This document shows, piece after piece, positions 22,606 through 33,368 of a stretch of 44,880 bases of DNA (position 1 is the first letter of the stretch; each line of letters starts with the position of its first letter). The translations under genes and the position numbers were made by a program. The DNA comes from Acidobacteria bacterium Mor1 (GTDB lineage: Bacteria > Acidobacteriota > Polarisedimenticolia > Polarisedimenticolales > Polarisedimenticolaceae): assembly GCA_001664505.1 (NCBI GenBank), contig CP011806.1, positions 1,336,643-1,381,522 on the forward strand. Reading direction: 5' to 3'. Below the pieces are notes generated by a model. That model was given only the letters and a program-made list of their open reading frames with translations, did not search any database and was not told the DNA's origin.

Positions 22606-22887
22606 TCAGCCGCTCTCCTCGGTTTCCCACATGTAGCGGATCTGGTCCTTACGCAGGAACAGGTTCGGCCCATCGGCGGCCGTGATCTTGATCATCGCGA
22701 CGTCGTAGTACTCGATGGTGCCATGGACGAGCTGCCCGTCGACCAGCTTGACGCTGACCGGCACACGCGCGTCCTTGGTCTTCTCGAGGTACTCCGCTTC
22801 CTTGCCCGTATCATCGGGAGGCGGGGTTCGCTTGGGAGGTCTACCTCCCCGACCCTGCTTCCCGCCGTGCCCCTTTCCGGCAGCCAC
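22606..22887 (-). CDS. Hfq-like LSm-fold RNA-binding protein
   Basis: 93 aa. The first ~35 residues are Gly/Lys/Pro-rich and basic. The rest aligns by eye with Hfq: EYLEKTKDARVPVSVKLVDGQLVHGTIEYYDVAMIKITAADGPNLFLRKDQIRYMW, compared with the Hfq pattern of a starting helix, xVxVxLxxG, xGxIxxFD and a final strand. The canonical YKHAIS Sm2 motif is replaced by LRKDQIRYM. GTG at 22887 is chosen for the GGAGG five to six bases upstream; an in-frame GTG at 22935 is the alternative. If it is the Hfq of this organism it would pair small RNAs with mRNAs, but it is divergent, so the call is family-level. Confidence 0.72.
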   Translation of the reverse strand: MAAGKGHGGKQGRGGRPPKRTPPPDDTGKEAEYLEKTKDARVPVSVKLVDGQLVHGTIEYYDVAMIKITAADGPNLFLRKDQIRYMWETEESG

Positions 22888-22980
22888 TGTCCACCTCCGT
22901 GACCGATTGCCGGGACCGATCCCTGCCGCCTTCACCCCCTGAAGACTGCGTCGTGCCGGCCTCTTGATGCAACGATTGTA

Positions 22981-23985
22981 TTACGACCCGGCGTCTTCGG
23001 CTTGCACGGCGGTAACGGCTGCTGCAAACACGACATCTCTTTCTTGACATCCACGTGACAGGTCGTTGGCCGGACGCGAAAGTCCCTGGAGAATCGGCCC
23101 CACCGCCGTGGCCCCGGCCAATCGTTCGGTGAGCTTGTAGGCGATGTTGCCGGCCCCCAGATCGGGGAAGACCAGCACGTTGGCCCGGCCGGCGACCGGG
23201 CTGCCGGGGGCCTTCTTTTCGCCGATGGCGGGCACCAGCGCAGCGTCGGCCTGGAGTTCGCCGTCGACCTCGAGGCCGGGGGCGTCCTTGCGGATACGGG
23301 CCAGGGCCTCGGTGACCTTGTCCACGTCGGCGTGGGAGGCGCTCCCCTTCGTCGAGAAGGACAGGAGCGCCACCTTGGGTTCTCGCTCGAGCAACAGCCG
23401 GTACTGGCCGGCGGTGCGGATCGCGATGTCCGCCAGCTGGACCGGATCGGGGTCGGGGACCATGCCGCAATCGGCGTAGGCCAGCACCGACTCCCCCGCC
23501 TCGGTGGGCCGGCGTAGCTCCATGAGAAAAAACGAGGAGACCACGGCCGCGCCCGGCGCCGGCCGGATCACCTTGAGCGCCGCCCGCAGGGTGTCCGAGG
23601 TGGTATGCACCGCCCCGGCCACGGTTCCGTCGGCCTGGCCGCTGCGCACCAAGGCCGCGGCGAAGTACAGCGGGTCGTCGAGCAGGTCCTCGAGGGCCTC
23701 CTCTTCCATCGGCCGATGCTGGGTGGCGGCGCGCACGGCGGCGCGGCAGCCCCGGCGCATCGTCTCGTCCCCGGGGTCGATCAACGCCACGTCGCCCAGG
23801 GACACCCCGGCGGACACGGCGGTGGCCTCCACCGCGGCGACATCCCCGATCAATAGCGGCCGGGCGATACCCTCGGCGGCCAGGCGGCTCGCCGCCTTGA
23901 CGGTGCGCGGATCGGTGGCTTCGGGAAGGGCGATGACCTTGTCCAGGTCAGCCGCCCGTTTCAGGATGCGGTCGAGTGTGGCCAT
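22981..23985 (-). CDS. pta: Phosphate acetyltransferase
   Basis: 334 aa, the short single-domain Pta form. It converts acetyl-CoA and phosphate to acetyl phosphate and CoA. The family blocks [96 protein letters not shown] and [20 protein letters not shown] are all present. No acetate kinase gene lies nearby. It begins seven bases after the stop of the glycosyltransferase gene upstream on the same strand. Acetyl phosphate also drives protein acetylation; the sirtuin a few genes away acts in the opposite direction, though they are not one operon. Confidence 0.95.
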   Translation of the reverse strand: MATLDRILKRAADLDKVIALPEATDPRTVKAASRLAAEGIARPLLIGDVAAVEATAVSAGVSLGDVALIDPGDETMRRGCRAAVRAATQHRPMEEEALEDLLDDPLYFAAALVRSGQADGTVAGAVHTTSDTLRAALKVIRPAPGAAVVSSFFLMELRRPTEAGESVLAYADCGMVPDPDPVQLADIAIRTAGQYRLLLEREPKVALLSFSTKGSASHADVDKVTEALARIRKDAPGLEVDGELQADAALVPAIGEKKAPGSPVAGRANVLVFPDLGAGNIAYKLTERLAGATAVGPILQGLSRPANDLSRGCQERDVVFAAAVTAVQAEDAGS

Positions 23986-23992
23986 GGGCGCA

Positions 23993-25396
23993 TCATAGAC
24001 GCTGAGGTGAGCCGCTGCGCCGGAGCTTCGACTCGAAGAACTCGACGGCCAGCAGCACCAACGCCGGGCCGTACTGCAGCCAACGGATGCTCCAGGGCAC
24101 GTCGGTTTCCCAACCGATGTAGGACACCGGCACCGTCAGCGCCAGCCACAGCCAGCCCCGGGAAACCAGCAGACAGGCCAGGGGCAGGACCCACAGCACA
24201 TACCAGGGGTGCACCGTCGGCGAAAGCAGCAAGACCACTCCCAGGGTGGTCAATGCCTGCCTCTCGGGGTTCCGCCCCTTCCAGGCGATCAGAAGCGCCA
24301 GGCCGCCGGCCGCGGCGGCGACCAGGATGCGGGCGACCTCCCGGGGCCAGACGTAGGGATAGAGCGCATCCCAGAACGAGCCGCCGAAGGTGGATTTGAG
24401 CCATCCGATCAGCTGCTTGAGCAAGCTCGACGGATCGAACTCCCGGAGCAGGCCCTCGAGCCCGGCGTAGAGAAAGGCGTTGTGTTCCCAACGCTCGCCG
24501 TAGGCGAAGAGCCCCGAGCCGACCGCGGGCCCGGTCAGGGCGTAGGGCAGCAGCAGCGCGACGAACACCAGGGTGAAGGCGCCGAGCGCCTGCAGCGCTC
24601 CCGCGCGGCCGACCTGGCGCAGCCGGTGGGCCAGCACCATCGGCAGCAAGATCAAGGGCATCAACTTGGCCTGCACCGCCCCGGCCAGCGCTCCGCCCGC
24701 AGCGATGCCGTGCTCTCGTCGCAGGAAGGTCAGGGCGACCAGCACCAGCAACGTGCCCAGGGGTTCGATGTGGCCGCTGCCCGCGGTCTCCAGGATCGCC
24801 AACGGCGACCAGGCGTAGAGCACGACCCGGGGTCGAGGGAAGCCCCGCACATCGAGCATGTGCAACAGCAGCAGGCAGACGCCGAAGTCCAGGAGCCCGA
24901 CCGACAATTTGAGCAAGGTCGGCCCGGAACCGAGGAAGGCCAGCAGCAGGAAGAACATCTCGGCGAGGGGTGGGTAGATCGTACGCAGTTCCGGGTGATT
25001 GATGCGCGCCCAGTCGTCATCCCGCAGTTCGGCCAGTTCCTCGTCCAGAGGGGCGTGGGCGAAAGGGTGGATCCCCGCCTCCTGGACCCGTCCGTCCCAC
25101 AGGAAGCGGTACAGATCGTCTGAGAGCATCGGATCGCCCCACGCGGCAAGGAGGCGAAAGACGAGGCCTGCGATCAGGGCCATCCTGAGTGGGTGCCGGC
25201 CGCCCTTGCGGCAGAGCCACCAGGCGGCCGCCATGCCGCCGGTGAGGCCGGCGTAAGCCCCCAGAAACCACGGCAGCTCGCCGCGGAGATCTCCGGCCAA
25301 CGCCAGGCCCAGATAAGAGATCGCCGACAGAATGGCGAGGGCTAGAATAAATCCGCTACCGTGGCGGTTTGTATCGGCGGAGGCCACGCGTGGCAT
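23993..25396 (-). CDS. Multi-pass membrane glycosyltransferase (GT87/mannosyltransferase-like)
   Basis: 467 aa with about ten to twelve hydrophobic helices. The first periplasmic loop holds [25 protein letters not shown], the acidic pair typical of GT-C lipid-linked-sugar glycosyltransferases (GT87/DUF2029-like, mannosyl or arabinosyl type). Further on are [17 protein letters not shown] and [17 protein letters not shown], also typical. The enzyme would use a polyprenyl-phosphate sugar on the outer face of the membrane. It lies 7 bases upstream of pta on the same strand and diverges from a processive glycosyltransferase gene. Acceptor and donor cannot be told from the sequence. Confidence 0.82.
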   Translation of the reverse strand: MPRVASADTNRHGSGFILALAILSAISYLGLALAGDLRGELPWFLGAYAGLTGGMAAAWWLCRKGGRHPLRMALIAGLVFRLLAAWGDPMLSDDLYRFLWDGRVQEAGIHPFAHAPLDEELAELRDDDWARINHPELRTIYPPLAEMFFLLLAFLGSGPTLLKLSVGLLDFGVCLLLLHMLDVRGFPRPRVVLYAWSPLAILETAGSGHIEPLGTLLVLVALTFLRREHGIAAGGALAGAVQAKLMPLILLPMVLAHRLRQVGRAGALQALGAFTLVFVALLLPYALTGPAVGSGLFAYGERWEHNAFLYAGLEGLLREFDPSSLLKQLIGWLKSTFGGSFWDALYPYVWPREVARILVAAAAGGLALLIAWKGRNPERQALTTLGVVLLLSPTVHPWYVLWVLPLACLLVSRGWLWLALTVPVSYIGWETDVPWSIRWLQYGPALVLLAVEFFESKLRRSGSPQRL

Positions 25397-25437
25397 TGTA
25401 GAGGTACGTCCGGCACCTTCACAGGGGCCGATGAGGG

Positions 25438-26934
25438 GTGGCAGAGCTCGTGGATCCTGTTTTTCGCTGGCTGATCGTGGGCGCGTACTTCGCGATACTG
25501 CTCGCGCTCAGTGCCTACGGTGCCCATCGCTGGTACCTGATCTGGCTCTATGCCCGGCACCGGCGCCGGGACTGTACCCCCGCTCGCCGCTTCGACGAGC
25601 TACCGGTGCTGACCGTCCAGCTCCCCCTGTTCAACGAGATGTACGTGGCGCCGCGTCTGATCGATGCGGTCTGCAACCTGGACTATCCCCGGGACCGGCT
25701 GGAGATCCAGGTCCTCGACGACTCCACCGACGAGACCACCACCATCTGCCGCGAGATCGTCGAGCGCAAACGCGCCGAGGGCATCGACATCAAGCTGATC
25801 CACCGCACCGACCGCACCGGGTTCAAGGCCGGGGCGCTGGAGGAAGGGCAGCAGGTCGCCCGGGGTGAGTTCATCGCGATCTTCGATGCCGACTTCGTGC
25901 CGCCGCCCGATTTCGCCCAGCGCCTGATCCATCACTTCACCGACGACAAGGTCGGCATGGTCCAGGCGCGCTGGGGGCACCTCAACCCGAACTACTCGGC
26001 GCTGACCCGGGTGCAGTCGATGCTGCTCGACGGCCACTTCGTCATCGAGCACACCGCCCGCAACCACTCGGGACGTTTCTTCAACTTCAACGGCACCGCC
26101 GGCATCTGGCGCAAGACCACGGTTGCCGACGCCGGCGGATGGCAGCACGACACCCTGACCGAAGATCTGGATCTCTCGTACCGGGCGCAGATGAAGGGCT
26201 GGAAGTTCGTCTACCTGCCCGACGAGGTCACGCCGGCGGAGTTGCCGGTCGAGGTCAGCGCGTTCAAGACCCAGCAGCACCGCTGGGCCAAGGGATCGAT
26301 CCAGACCGCCCGCAAGCTGCTGCCCAGACTGCTGCGCAGCGACCTGCCGTTCATGGTCAAGACCGAAGCGGTGATGCACCTGACCGCCAACATCGGCTAC
26401 GTGCTTATGGTCGCCCTGGCGATCCTGGTGGTGCCCTCGGTCTGGCTCCGCGGCAGCCAGGCCGCCTGGCAGGTGCTGTTCATCGATCTGCCGATCTTCA
26501 CCCTGTCGTCGCTGTCTGTCGCCGGGTTCTACATCGTGGCTCAACGGGAAGCCCTCGGGTCCTGGCGCGGTATCGCCCGCTGGATCCCGTTCCTGATGGC
26601 CATCGGCATCGGCCTCTCGGTCAACAACGCCAAGGCGGTGCTGCAGGCGCTGGTGGGGCACGAGTCCCCCTTCCGCCGCACCCCCAAGTACAACCTCAAC
26701 CGGGGCGAAGGCATCTCCAGTCGCAAGTACCGCGGGGGCCTGAGCCTGGATACCTGGATCGAGCTGGCGCTGACGGTCTACTTCACCGTCGGGCTGTCGG
26801 CGGTGATCGCCTCGGGGTTGTGGGGCGCGGTACCGTTCCTGATGCTGTTCCAGATCGGCTACGGCTACACGGCGCTGATGACCATCGTGCAGAGCGGGCA
26901 GCGAGGCGCCGCGGCGGCACCGGCGACGAAGTAG
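25438..26934 (+). CDS. Cellulose-synthase-like family 2 membrane glycosyltransferase
   Basis: 498 aa. An N-terminal membrane helix (about 10-30) precedes a GT-A domain: LTVQLPLFNE, LEIQVLDDSTDETT, FIAIFDADFVPP (the DxD motif), EDLDLSYRAQMKGWK and QQHRWAKGSIQ (the QxxRW motif of processive enzymes). Three to four C-terminal helices follow. Related proteins make beta-linked glucans or transfer sugars to lipids. Start is GTG at 25438, preceded by an AGGGG-type site. No PilZ domain or bcs partner is present, so cellulose itself is not implied. The next gene begins 10 bases downstream. Confidence 0.9.
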   Translation: MAELVDPVFRWLIVGAYFAILLALSAYGAHRWYLIWLYARHRRRDCTPARRFDELPVLTVQLPLFNEMYVAPRLIDAVCNLDYPRDRLEIQVLDDSTDETTTICREIVERKRAEGIDIKLIHRTDRTGFKAGALEEGQQVARGEFIAIFDADFVPPPDFAQRLIHHFTDDKVGMVQARWGHLNPNYSALTRVQSMLLDGHFVIEHTARNHSGRFFNFNGTAGIWRKTTVADAGGWQHDTLTEDLDLSYRAQMKGWKFVYLPDEVTPAELPVEVSAFKTQQHRWAKGSIQTARKLLPRLLRSDLPFMVKTEAVMHLTANIGYVLMVALAILVVPSVWLRGSQAAWQVLFIDLPIFTLSSLSVAGFYIVAQREALGSWRGIARWIPFLMAIGIGLSVNNAKAVLQALVGHESPFRRTPKYNLNRGEGISSRKYRGGLSLDTWIELALTVYFTVGLSAVIASGLWGAVPFLMLFQIGYGYTALMTIVQSGQRGAAAAPATK

Positions 26935-26944
26935 ACTCCCCTAC

Positions 26945-28270
26945 ATGGAATTCCGGGCAACGCTGTTCGGGCCGCCTCGGGCGAGGACTGTCCTCGTCAT
27001 GCTTTGCCTCGCCCTGTGGGGCGGGGTTCTCGTGGGCGACGACAAGCCCGGCGAGATCGTCCCGCCCGGCCTGGATCCCGAGGCCCGACGAAGCCTCGAC
27101 CGCCGCCTCGTCGCGGCCGGCCCCGACGGCGCCTTCTCGGCCCGCGGCTGGAAACGGATCGCCCGGGCGGTCGGCGATGCCCGGGTGCTGTACCTCGGTG
27201 AACCCAACCACGGGTCCCGCGAGGTGTTCGCGCTGCGCACCAGGCTCGTCCGGGAGATGCATGAGCGTCTCGGCTTCGACGTGATCTTGCTGGAAGCCGG
27301 CTTCGGCGAGGTCGCGACCGCCATGGCCCGCACCGAGCCCTCCGCGGCCGGGCTGAACGGAGCCATGTTCGGAGGCTGGCGCACTTCGGAAATGCGCGAG
27401 CTATTCGCCTACGCCCTGGAGCAGGGTCTCTCCCTCGACGGCTTCGATGTGCAGCGGACCGGCGGCGGCTTCCGGGCCTGGCTCGACGCCTTTCTCGCCG
27501 GCGACGGCGCGACCGGGGCGGTCGGCGCCGACCTCGAGCAGCGCTACGGGCAGGCCTATCTGAAGCTTCGGGATTTCAAAGCGCCGGTCACAGGCTTCGC
27601 CGCAGACGTCGAACAACTGATCCGGGACTACGAGGAACTCGCGCGGCGCATCGAAACCGCCCGCGGCGACGACCCAACGGACGCCCGGCCGGCGGAAGCT
27701 TCGATCCAGCACCACCGGGAGTACATCCTGCGTACGCTGGAGAACCGCGCCGAGTTCCTGCGCTACATGCTCGCCTTCCGCCGGGACAACGACTGGAACA
27801 AACGCTGGGCCGCCCGGGACCGGATGATGGCAGAGAACGTCGCCTGGCTGGCCGAGCAGATCTATCCCGGCCGCAAGATCATCGTCATCGGCCACAACTT
27901 CCACATCGCCCGCCACAACGAACGCGAGGAGGTCATGGGCGAGTACCTGGAGGGGTTGCTCGACCGGTCCTCCTACGTCCTGGGAGCCTACTCGGGGCGG
28001 GGTGAGTTCGCCGACAACTCCGGCAAGCCCGAACCTCTCAGCCCGCCGGATGAGCAGCGGCTCGACATCAAGCACGTGATCCTCGGGATGGAGGCACCGA
28101 TCGGTTTCCTCGACTTCCCGCCGCAACCGCACCGCCGCTGGGCATGGCTAGACCGGGAGATCGCCGTCCACGACAGCTTCATCGATCTGTCCCGCGGCGA
28201 CTCGATGATCCTGCGCAAACACTTCGACGGACTGCTGCTGATCAAGGACTCGTCGGTACCGCAACCCTGA
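26945..28270 (+). CDS. Erythromycin-esterase-family protein, exported
   Basis: 441 aa. A hydrophobic N-terminus (VLVMLCLALWGGVLVG) suggests export. The EreA-type core is clear: VLYLGEPNHGSREVF, GFDVILLEAGFGE, RDRMMAENVAWLAEQIYPGRKIIVIGHNFHIAR. In EreA/EreB these Glu and His residues lie in the active site that opens macrolide lactones. Most environmental members have unknown natural substrates, so resistance should not be assumed. It follows the glycosyltransferase by 10 bases and may be in its operon. It shares its overall fold with the ChaN-like protein elsewhere in the window. Confidence 0.87.
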   Translation: MEFRATLFGPPRARTVLVMLCLALWGGVLVGDDKPGEIVPPGLDPEARRSLDRRLVAAGPDGAFSARGWKRIARAVGDARVLYLGEPNHGSREVFALRTRLVREMHERLGFDVILLEAGFGEVATAMARTEPSAAGLNGAMFGGWRTSEMRELFAYALEQGLSLDGFDVQRTGGGFRAWLDAFLAGDGATGAVGADLEQRYGQAYLKLRDFKAPVTGFAADVEQLIRDYEELARRIETARGDDPTDARPAEASIQHHREYILRTLENRAEFLRYMLAFRRDNDWNKRWAARDRMMAENVAWLAEQIYPGRKIIVIGHNFHIARHNEREEVMGEYLEGLLDRSSYVLGAYSGRGEFADNSGKPEPLSPPDEQRLDIKHVILGMEAPIGFLDFPPQPHRRWAWLDREIAVHDSFIDLSRGDSMILRKHFDGLLLIKDSSVPQP

Positions 28271-28323
28271 GTCCGCGAATGCGGATTCGATACGGCGCCG
28301 ACCATCGTCCGCGAACGCGGACT
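28271..28323 (+). repeat. Two copies of a 17-bp hairpin-forming element
   Basis: GTCCGCGAAYGCGGAYT occurs at 28271-28287 and 28307-28323, 36 bp apart, differing at two positions. Each folds as GTCCGC-4-GCGGAY. They lie between the convergent ends of the esterase-like and DUF885-like genes. With no T tract they do not look like classical terminators; they may act as a bidirectional transcript end or stabiliser. Confidence 0.5.
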
Positions 28324-28349
28324 GCCTGGGCTTTCGACGCCTAGCTTCG

Positions 28350-29984
<1,635 letters not shown>

Positions 29985-30035
29985 GCCGAGAGGTTATCCC
30001 AGTCGACAGCCCGACGAGAAGCCGGCGATGCAAAC

Positions 30036-30053
30036 GCGGCCCAGGTGGGCCGC
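30036..30053 (-). terminator. Possible terminator at the end of the tig-to-moeA block
   Basis: On the minus strand, a perfect 7-bp stem GCGGCCC / GGGCCGC (30047-30053 and 30036-30042) with a 4-base loop is followed by only a short GTTTGC. It lies just after the moeA stop at 30062. The weak T tract makes it a partial or Rho-assisted end. Confidence 0.4.
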
Positions 30054-30061
30054 AGCGCCGC

Positions 30062-31270
30062 TCAGGAACCCGGCGGCGACCAGAGCAGTCCGGGAAGCCG
30101 CTCCCCTGCCTCGGCCCCGGCCGAACCCACCGGGGTGATCACGTAGCCGTTGGCTCCGCTCAGCGACAGCACATCCCCCGACGAGGCGTTGGTCACCGGC
30201 GCGGCGTGCCAGCCTTCTGCGGTCTGCCGCAGCTGCGCCAGGTGGAAGGTGACACGTGGCCCCCGGGCCCTGAGGGGCGCGTCGAGCGCCGCCTCGATCT
30301 CACCGACGAAGGGATCGGCATGGCCCAGCATCTTGCGCAGCGCCGGTTGAACCAGGGTCACGAAGCCGGTGAAGGTCGAGACCGGGTTGCCCGGGAGCCC
30401 CATCACGAGACAGGGGCCGCAGCGGCCGGCCAGCACCGGTTTGCCCGGCTTCATCGCCACCTTGTGGAACAGCACCTCGGTGCCCGCCTGCTCCAGCGCC
30501 TGACCGACGAGGTCGTACTTGCCGACGGACACACCGCCGGTGATCAGCAGCACGTCGTGGGACAACCCTTCGCGCAGCGCCTCGCCGAGCCCCTGGGGCT
30601 CGTCGGGAGCGACGCCGAGATAGTGCCCGTCGAGTCCCATCTCCTGAAGCTGGGCGACCAGCGCCGCGGCATTGCTGTTGCGCACCTGATGATCCGCGGG
30701 GGTTTCCGCGGGGTCGACGATCTCGTCTCCGGTGGAGAGCACGGCGACCCGGGGCGCTTGGTGGACCGGAACGGTGGTGCACCCCACCGAGGCCAGCGCG
30801 GCAATCTGCGCCGCACCTACGGGCGTGCCCGCGGCCAGCACGGGGGCGCCTGCCGGGCGATCCTCTCCCCGGTAGCGGATGTTGCGCTCGGGTTCGACGG
30901 CGTGGACGAACCGCACGCCGGCCTCGGTCTCCTCGGTGTGCTCGACCATCACCACCGTGTCCGCGCCCGGCGGCACGATGGCCCCGGTGAAGATCCGCAC
31001 CGCGTGTCCGGGCTCGACCCGGGTCTCCCCCACCGCCTGCCCGGCGCGGACCTCGCCTCCCGGCTTCAGCACGGTGCCGGCCTCGGCAGCATCGGCGGCG
31101 CGCAGGGCATAGCCGTCCATGGCGGAGCGGTCGGTCGGTGGGAAGTCCCGGTCGGCAGCCACGTCGATAGCCAGCACCCGCCCCCGGGCGCCCCACAGGG
31201 GTACCTCGGCCACGGGACGGGGGGATACGGCATCCAGCAGGATCTTGCGCGCTTCGTCGAGGTTGATCAT
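30062..31270 (-). CDS. moeA: Molybdopterin molybdenumtransferase MoeA
   Basis: 402 aa. MoeA inserts molybdate into adenylylated molybdopterin. The family blocks are in order: ARGRVLAIDVAADRDFPPTDRSAMDGYAL, VRIFTGAIVPPGADTVVMVEH, VAVLSTGDEIVDP, VLLITGGVSVGKYDLVGQAL and PVLAGRCGPCLVMGLPGNPVSTFTGF. ATG at 31270 begins with the usual MINLDEARKILLDAV. An alternative ATG at 31294 would overlap the prmC stop in ATGA and add eight residues; it is also plausible. No other molybdenum cofactor genes are in the window. Its place after the translation-factor genes looks like operon drift rather than function. Confidence 0.94.
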   Translation of the reverse strand: MINLDEARKILLDAVSPRPVAEVPLWGARGRVLAIDVAADRDFPPTDRSAMDGYALRAADAAEAGTVLKPGGEVRAGQAVGETRVEPGHAVRIFTGAIVPPGADTVVMVEHTEETEAGVRFVHAVEPERNIRYRGEDRPAGAPVLAAGTPVGAAQIAALASVGCTTVPVHQAPRVAVLSTGDEIVDPAETPADHQVRNSNAAALVAQLQEMGLDGHYLGVAPDEPQGLGEALREGLSHDVLLITGGVSVGKYDLVGQALEQAGTEVLFHKVAMKPGKPVLAGRCGPCLVMGLPGNPVSTFTGFVTLVQPALRKMLGHADPFVGEIEAALDAPLRARGPRVTFHLAQLRQTAEGWHAAPVTNASSGDVLSLSGANGYVITPVGSAGAEAGERLPGLLWSPPGS

Positions 31271-31290
31271 GCCGGGATGATAGCGGTGGC

Positions 31291-32190
31291 TCATGCCGCG
31301 GGCGAGCGGGCGATAACCACCCGGGGAATGCCCCGCAGATCGTCCTGCACCGCGATCTCCTCGTAGCCGGCCTCGGTAGCGATCTTGCGAACCGGGTCGG
31401 CCTGCCCGTAGCCGATCTCCAGCAGCAGGAAACCGCCGGGGCGCAGCAGCCGGGCCGCGGCGGGAATCAGGGCCTCGTAGGCCTCGAGGCCGCTCGGCCC
31501 GGGGACCAGCGCCTGCTTGGGCTCCCAGTCCCGCACCTCGGGCTCCAGTCCGTGCCACTCCAGCTCGGTCACGTAGGGCGGGTTACTCACCACGGCGTCG
31601 AAGGCTCCACGCCATTCGGCGGGGGGCCGGGCGAAATCTCCACCGACCACCTCGACACGTTTCAGCAACCCCGGATGATCGCGGTCGACCCGCGCGACGT
31701 TGCTCTCGGCGGCGGCGCGGGTATCCGCCGACGCTTCCAGTGCCGACAGGCGCCACCCGGGCCGCTTCACACCCAGGGCGATCGGGATGCAGCCGCTGCC
31801 GGTGCCGAGGTCCAGGACCCGGGCTTCGCCGGGAAGCTCCAGACTCAACACCGCGTCGACCAGGCCCTCGGTCTCGGGACGGGGTATCAGCACCCGGGAA
31901 TCGACGGCGATGTCCACCCCGTGGAACTCCTGGAACCCGGTGATGTACTGGAGCGGCTCGCGATTGGCCCGGCGCACCACCGCCGACTCGAAGGGCCCGA
32001 GAACATCCTCGGCGAGGATGTCGGGTCGGCGCACGAACAGCCCGCCACGGTCGCAGCCCAGCAGGCAGGACAGCAGCAGCTCTGCGTTGAGCCGGGGCTC
32101 TTCGACCCCGGAGCCCTCGAGCCTGGTCGTTGCGCGCTCGAGCGCCGCGGCAACGGTCGTAGGGGGCCTGGGCTCGTCTCGATCGATCAT
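31291..32190 (-). CDS. prmC: Peptide chain release factor glutamine methyltransferase PrmC
   Basis: 299 aa. PrmC methylates the Gln of the GGQ motif in release factors RF1 and RF2. The N-terminal helical domain precedes PLQYITGFQEFHGVDI and the SAM-binding motifs VLDLGTGSGCIPIAL and FDAVVSNPPYVTELE, the last being the NPPY catalytic site. The C-terminus ends GGFLLLEIGYGQ. It follows prfA on the same strand, the standard prfA-prmC pairing, so enzyme and substrate are made together. Confidence 0.95.
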   Translation of the reverse strand: MIDRDEPRPPTTVAAALERATTRLEGSGVEEPRLNAELLLSCLLGCDRGGLFVRRPDILAEDVLGPFESAVVRRANREPLQYITGFQEFHGVDIAVDSRVLIPRPETEGLVDAVLSLELPGEARVLDLGTGSGCIPIALGVKRPGWRLSALEASADTRAAAESNVARVDRDHPGLLKRVEVVGGDFARPPAEWRGAFDAVVSNPPYVTELEWHGLEPEVRDWEPKQALVPGPSGLEAYEALIPAAARLLRPGGFLLLEIGYGQADPVRKIATEAGYEEIAVQDDLRGIPRVVIARSPAA

Positions 32191-32273
32191 GGCCTGTTCA
32201 GACTGCGGTCGGGCGGGTCTCGCTGGTCAGCCGGCGAGTGCGGGCAACGCAGTGGGCGCGCCGCCGCCGGGCG

Positions 32274-33365
32274 CTACATCTCGGCCCGCAGGCGGTCGGC
32301 GCGATCCTGGGAGACCAGCGCCTCGACGATGTTACCCAGCTCCCCTTCCATCACCTGGGTCAGGTTGTGTACCGTCAGCTTGATGCGGTGATCGGTGACC
32401 CGGTTCTGGGGGAAGTTGTAGGTACGGATCTTCTCGCTGCGATCGCCGGAGCCGATCAGCGAGCTGCGCTCCTTGGCGATCTCGTCGTGCTGCTCCTGGA
32501 CCATCTTGTCGTAGAGCCGCGAGCGCAGGACCTTCATCGCCTGGGCCTTGTTCTTGTGCCAGGACTTCTCGTCCTGACATTGAACCACGAGACCGGTGGG
32601 CAGGTGGGTAATCCGCACCGCCGACTGGGTGGTGTTGACGCTCTGGCCGCCGGGGCCCGACGAGCAGAAGGTATCGAGGCGAATGTCCTTCTCGTCGATC
32701 TCGACCTCGACGTCGTCGGCTTCGGGCAGGACCGCGACGGTGACCGCCGAGGTATGCACCCGGCCCTGGGCCTCGGTCTCGGGCACCCGCTGCACGCGAT
32801 GCACGCCGCTCTCGAACTTGAGCCGGCTGAAGACCCGGTCCCCTTCGATCATCGCCACGACTTCCTTGACGCCTCCGGCGGCGCTCTCGGAGACATCCAT
32901 CGTCTCCACCTTCCAGCCGGTGCTCTCGGCGAAGCGGGAGTACATGCGGAACATCTCGGCGGCGAACAGGGTCGCCTCGTCACCGCCGGTGCCGGCGCGG
33001 ATCTCAAGCACCACGTTGCGGGCGTCGTTGGGGTCGGTGGGCAGCAGCAGAACCTTCAGTTCCTGCTCCAGCTCCTCGAGGCGGCCCTCCAGACGGGTGA
33101 CCTCCTCCCCGGCCATCTCCGCCATTTCGGGATCGCCGGAGTTCAGCAACTCCCTGGAGCCCTCGAGCTCCTCGGTGGCCGCGCGGAACTCACGGTAGTT
33201 CTCGACGATCGGCTTGAGCTCGGTGTAGGTCTTGGTGACTTCCTTGTACTTCTCACGGTCGGCGACCACCTCGGGGTCGGCCATCGACTCGTTGAGCTCT
33301 TCGAAGCGTTTTTCCAAGCCCTCGAGTTTCTCGAGCAGCTTCGCGTCCATGGTTGCCGTCGCCAT
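32274..33365 (-). CDS. prfA: Peptide chain release factor 1
   Basis: 363 aa. RF1 recognises UAA and UAG. The stop-codon reading motif is PET in [19 protein letters not shown], fitting the RF1 P-x-T pattern, and the peptidyl-transferase motif is in [22 protein letters not shown]. The N-terminal coiled-coil domain ([30 protein letters not shown]) is complete. ATG at 33365 lies three bases after the rho stop; a second ATG at 33350 is possible. UGA is left to RF2 and to SelB, whose gene is also in this window. Confidence 0.97.
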   Translation of the reverse strand: MATATMDAKLLEKLEGLEKRFEELNESMADPEVVADREKYKEVTKTYTELKPIVENYREFRAATEELEGSRELLNSGDPEMAEMAGEEVTRLEGRLEELEQELKVLLLPTDPNDARNVVLEIRAGTGGDEATLFAAEMFRMYSRFAESTGWKVETMDVSESAAGGVKEVVAMIEGDRVFSRLKFESGVHRVQRVPETEAQGRVHTSAVTVAVLPEADDVEVEIDEKDIRLDTFCSSGPGGQSVNTTQSAVRITHLPTGLVVQCQDEKSWHKNKAQAMKVLRSRLYDKMVQEQHDEIAKERSSLIGSGDRSEKIRTYNFPQNRVTDHRIKLTVHNLTQVMEGELGNIVEALVSQDRADRLRAEM

Positions 33366-33368
33366 CCC

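Noticed and set aside
26945-28270. Macrolide resistance determinant
   Set aside because: The family match is to erythromycin esterases, but most environmental members have unknown substrates. There are no mobile or resistance genes around it.
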